Positions 63,815 to 64,000 of a DNA stretch of 64,000 nucleotides are shown in pieces; the stretch's first letter is position 1, and each line of letters begins with the position of its first letter. A model generated the notes under the pieces. The model ran no database searches and was not told where the DNA came from. It saw nothing but the letters and a program-made list of their open reading frames with translations. This DNA is from Desulfobacteraceae bacterium (GTDB taxonomy: Bacteria > Desulfobacterota > DSM-4660 > Desulfatiglandales > Desulfatiglandaceae). The stretch is taken from positions 24,568 to 88,567 of the forward strand of contig JAUWMR010000011.1 of assembly GCA_030613055.1 (NCBI GenBank). Reading direction: 5' to 3'. The position numbers and the translations under genes are program-made.

Positions 63815-64000
63815 TTTTTCTAACCTATGCCAATGGCAGGAGAACTCATGCCGGGCTCACATCTCTTTAAAAATGTTTTCTTCGACAAACAATAAGCAAA
63901 ATCGAAGCCAAAACCTCCTATTGCTGACCTTAAAAACAGAAAATTCAGAGATTTTTGGATTCGGCTGTCGATAATCCATAGGATTTCGTGCAATTTTTAA

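Overview
The window looks like chromosomal DNA of an anaerobic Desulfobacterota-type (deltaproteobacterial) organism. This is an inference from gene content: two acyl-CoA dehydrogenases, a CoA-disulfide reductase/rhodanese fusion, a CHASE2-cyclase with a caspase-like protease, abundant cell-envelope glycosyltransferases, several toxin-antitoxin pairs and many small palindromic intergenic repeats. No rRNA, tRNA, CRISPR array, prophage or complete insertion sequence was recognised.

Layout. (1) 1-16.2 kb: surface-glycan genes. These are three GT2 glycosyltransferases, an OpgB-like phosphoglycerol transferase fused to a glycerophosphodiester phosphodiesterase domain, two polyprenyl-phosphate-sugar-synthase-like GT2 enzymes, a DUF2304 protein, an O-antigen-polymerase-like protein, a UbiA-family enzyme resembling decaprenyl-phosphate phosphoribosyltransferase, a DUF362 protein and two GT-C-like multispanning proteins. 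The first two genes are AT-rich and are separated from the rest by an IS110 transposase fragment. (2) 16.6-33.3 kb: a radical SAM/SPASM protein, then a lipid locus. The locus holds a serine-palmitoyltransferase-type PLP enzyme, a ketosynthase, an acyl carrier protein, an extended SDR, a B12-radical SAM enzyme of the hopanoid-methylase type, a ceramide-glucosyltransferase-like GT21 enzyme, a GNAT protein of the bacterial ceramide-synthase/YghO type and an MJ1255-type glycosyltransferase, followed by two GT4 enzymes and a Wzx-like flippase. I read this as a candidate glycosphingolipid pathway and the most interesting system in the window. (3) 33.7-36.9 kb: transketolase, a small exported protein and a PPC/DUF296 protein. 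(4) 37.0-42.2 kb: minus-strand group of lipoprotein, TPR-caspase, DUF4384 protein and CHASE2-adenylate/guanylate cyclase. (5) 43-46.5 kb: metallophosphoesterase, a RelE/ParE-type toxin-antitoxin pair, a YhhN lysoplasmalogenase and a MazEF-type pair. (6) 47-49.5 kb: a queuosine-salvage glycosidase (DUF2419/Qng1) next to a Tgt with an altered substrate loop. (7) 49.4-61.4 kb: housekeeping and metabolic genes (acyl-CoA dehydrogenases, adenine-deaminase-like protein, archease and RtcB, nucleotidyltransferase, zinc-ribbon/DUF3426 protein, Hpt, CoA-disulfide reductase-rhodanese). (8) 61.6-63.8 kb: AbiEi/AbiEii toxin-antitoxin pair with a palindrome over its promoter, and a TVP38/DedA-like membrane protein.

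The intergenic DNA is rich in repeats: a MITE-like family with three copies or partial copies (16.25, 26.57 and 41.2 kb), a second MITE-like element at 14.1 kb, REP/BIME-like hairpins at 16.4 and 42.5 kb, a perfect 35-bp inverted repeat enclosing about 300 bp at 46.65-47.03 kb, and a dispersed motif related to CAGGTTCA. All functional calls rest on reading the sequence and on memory of the families; no database search was run.
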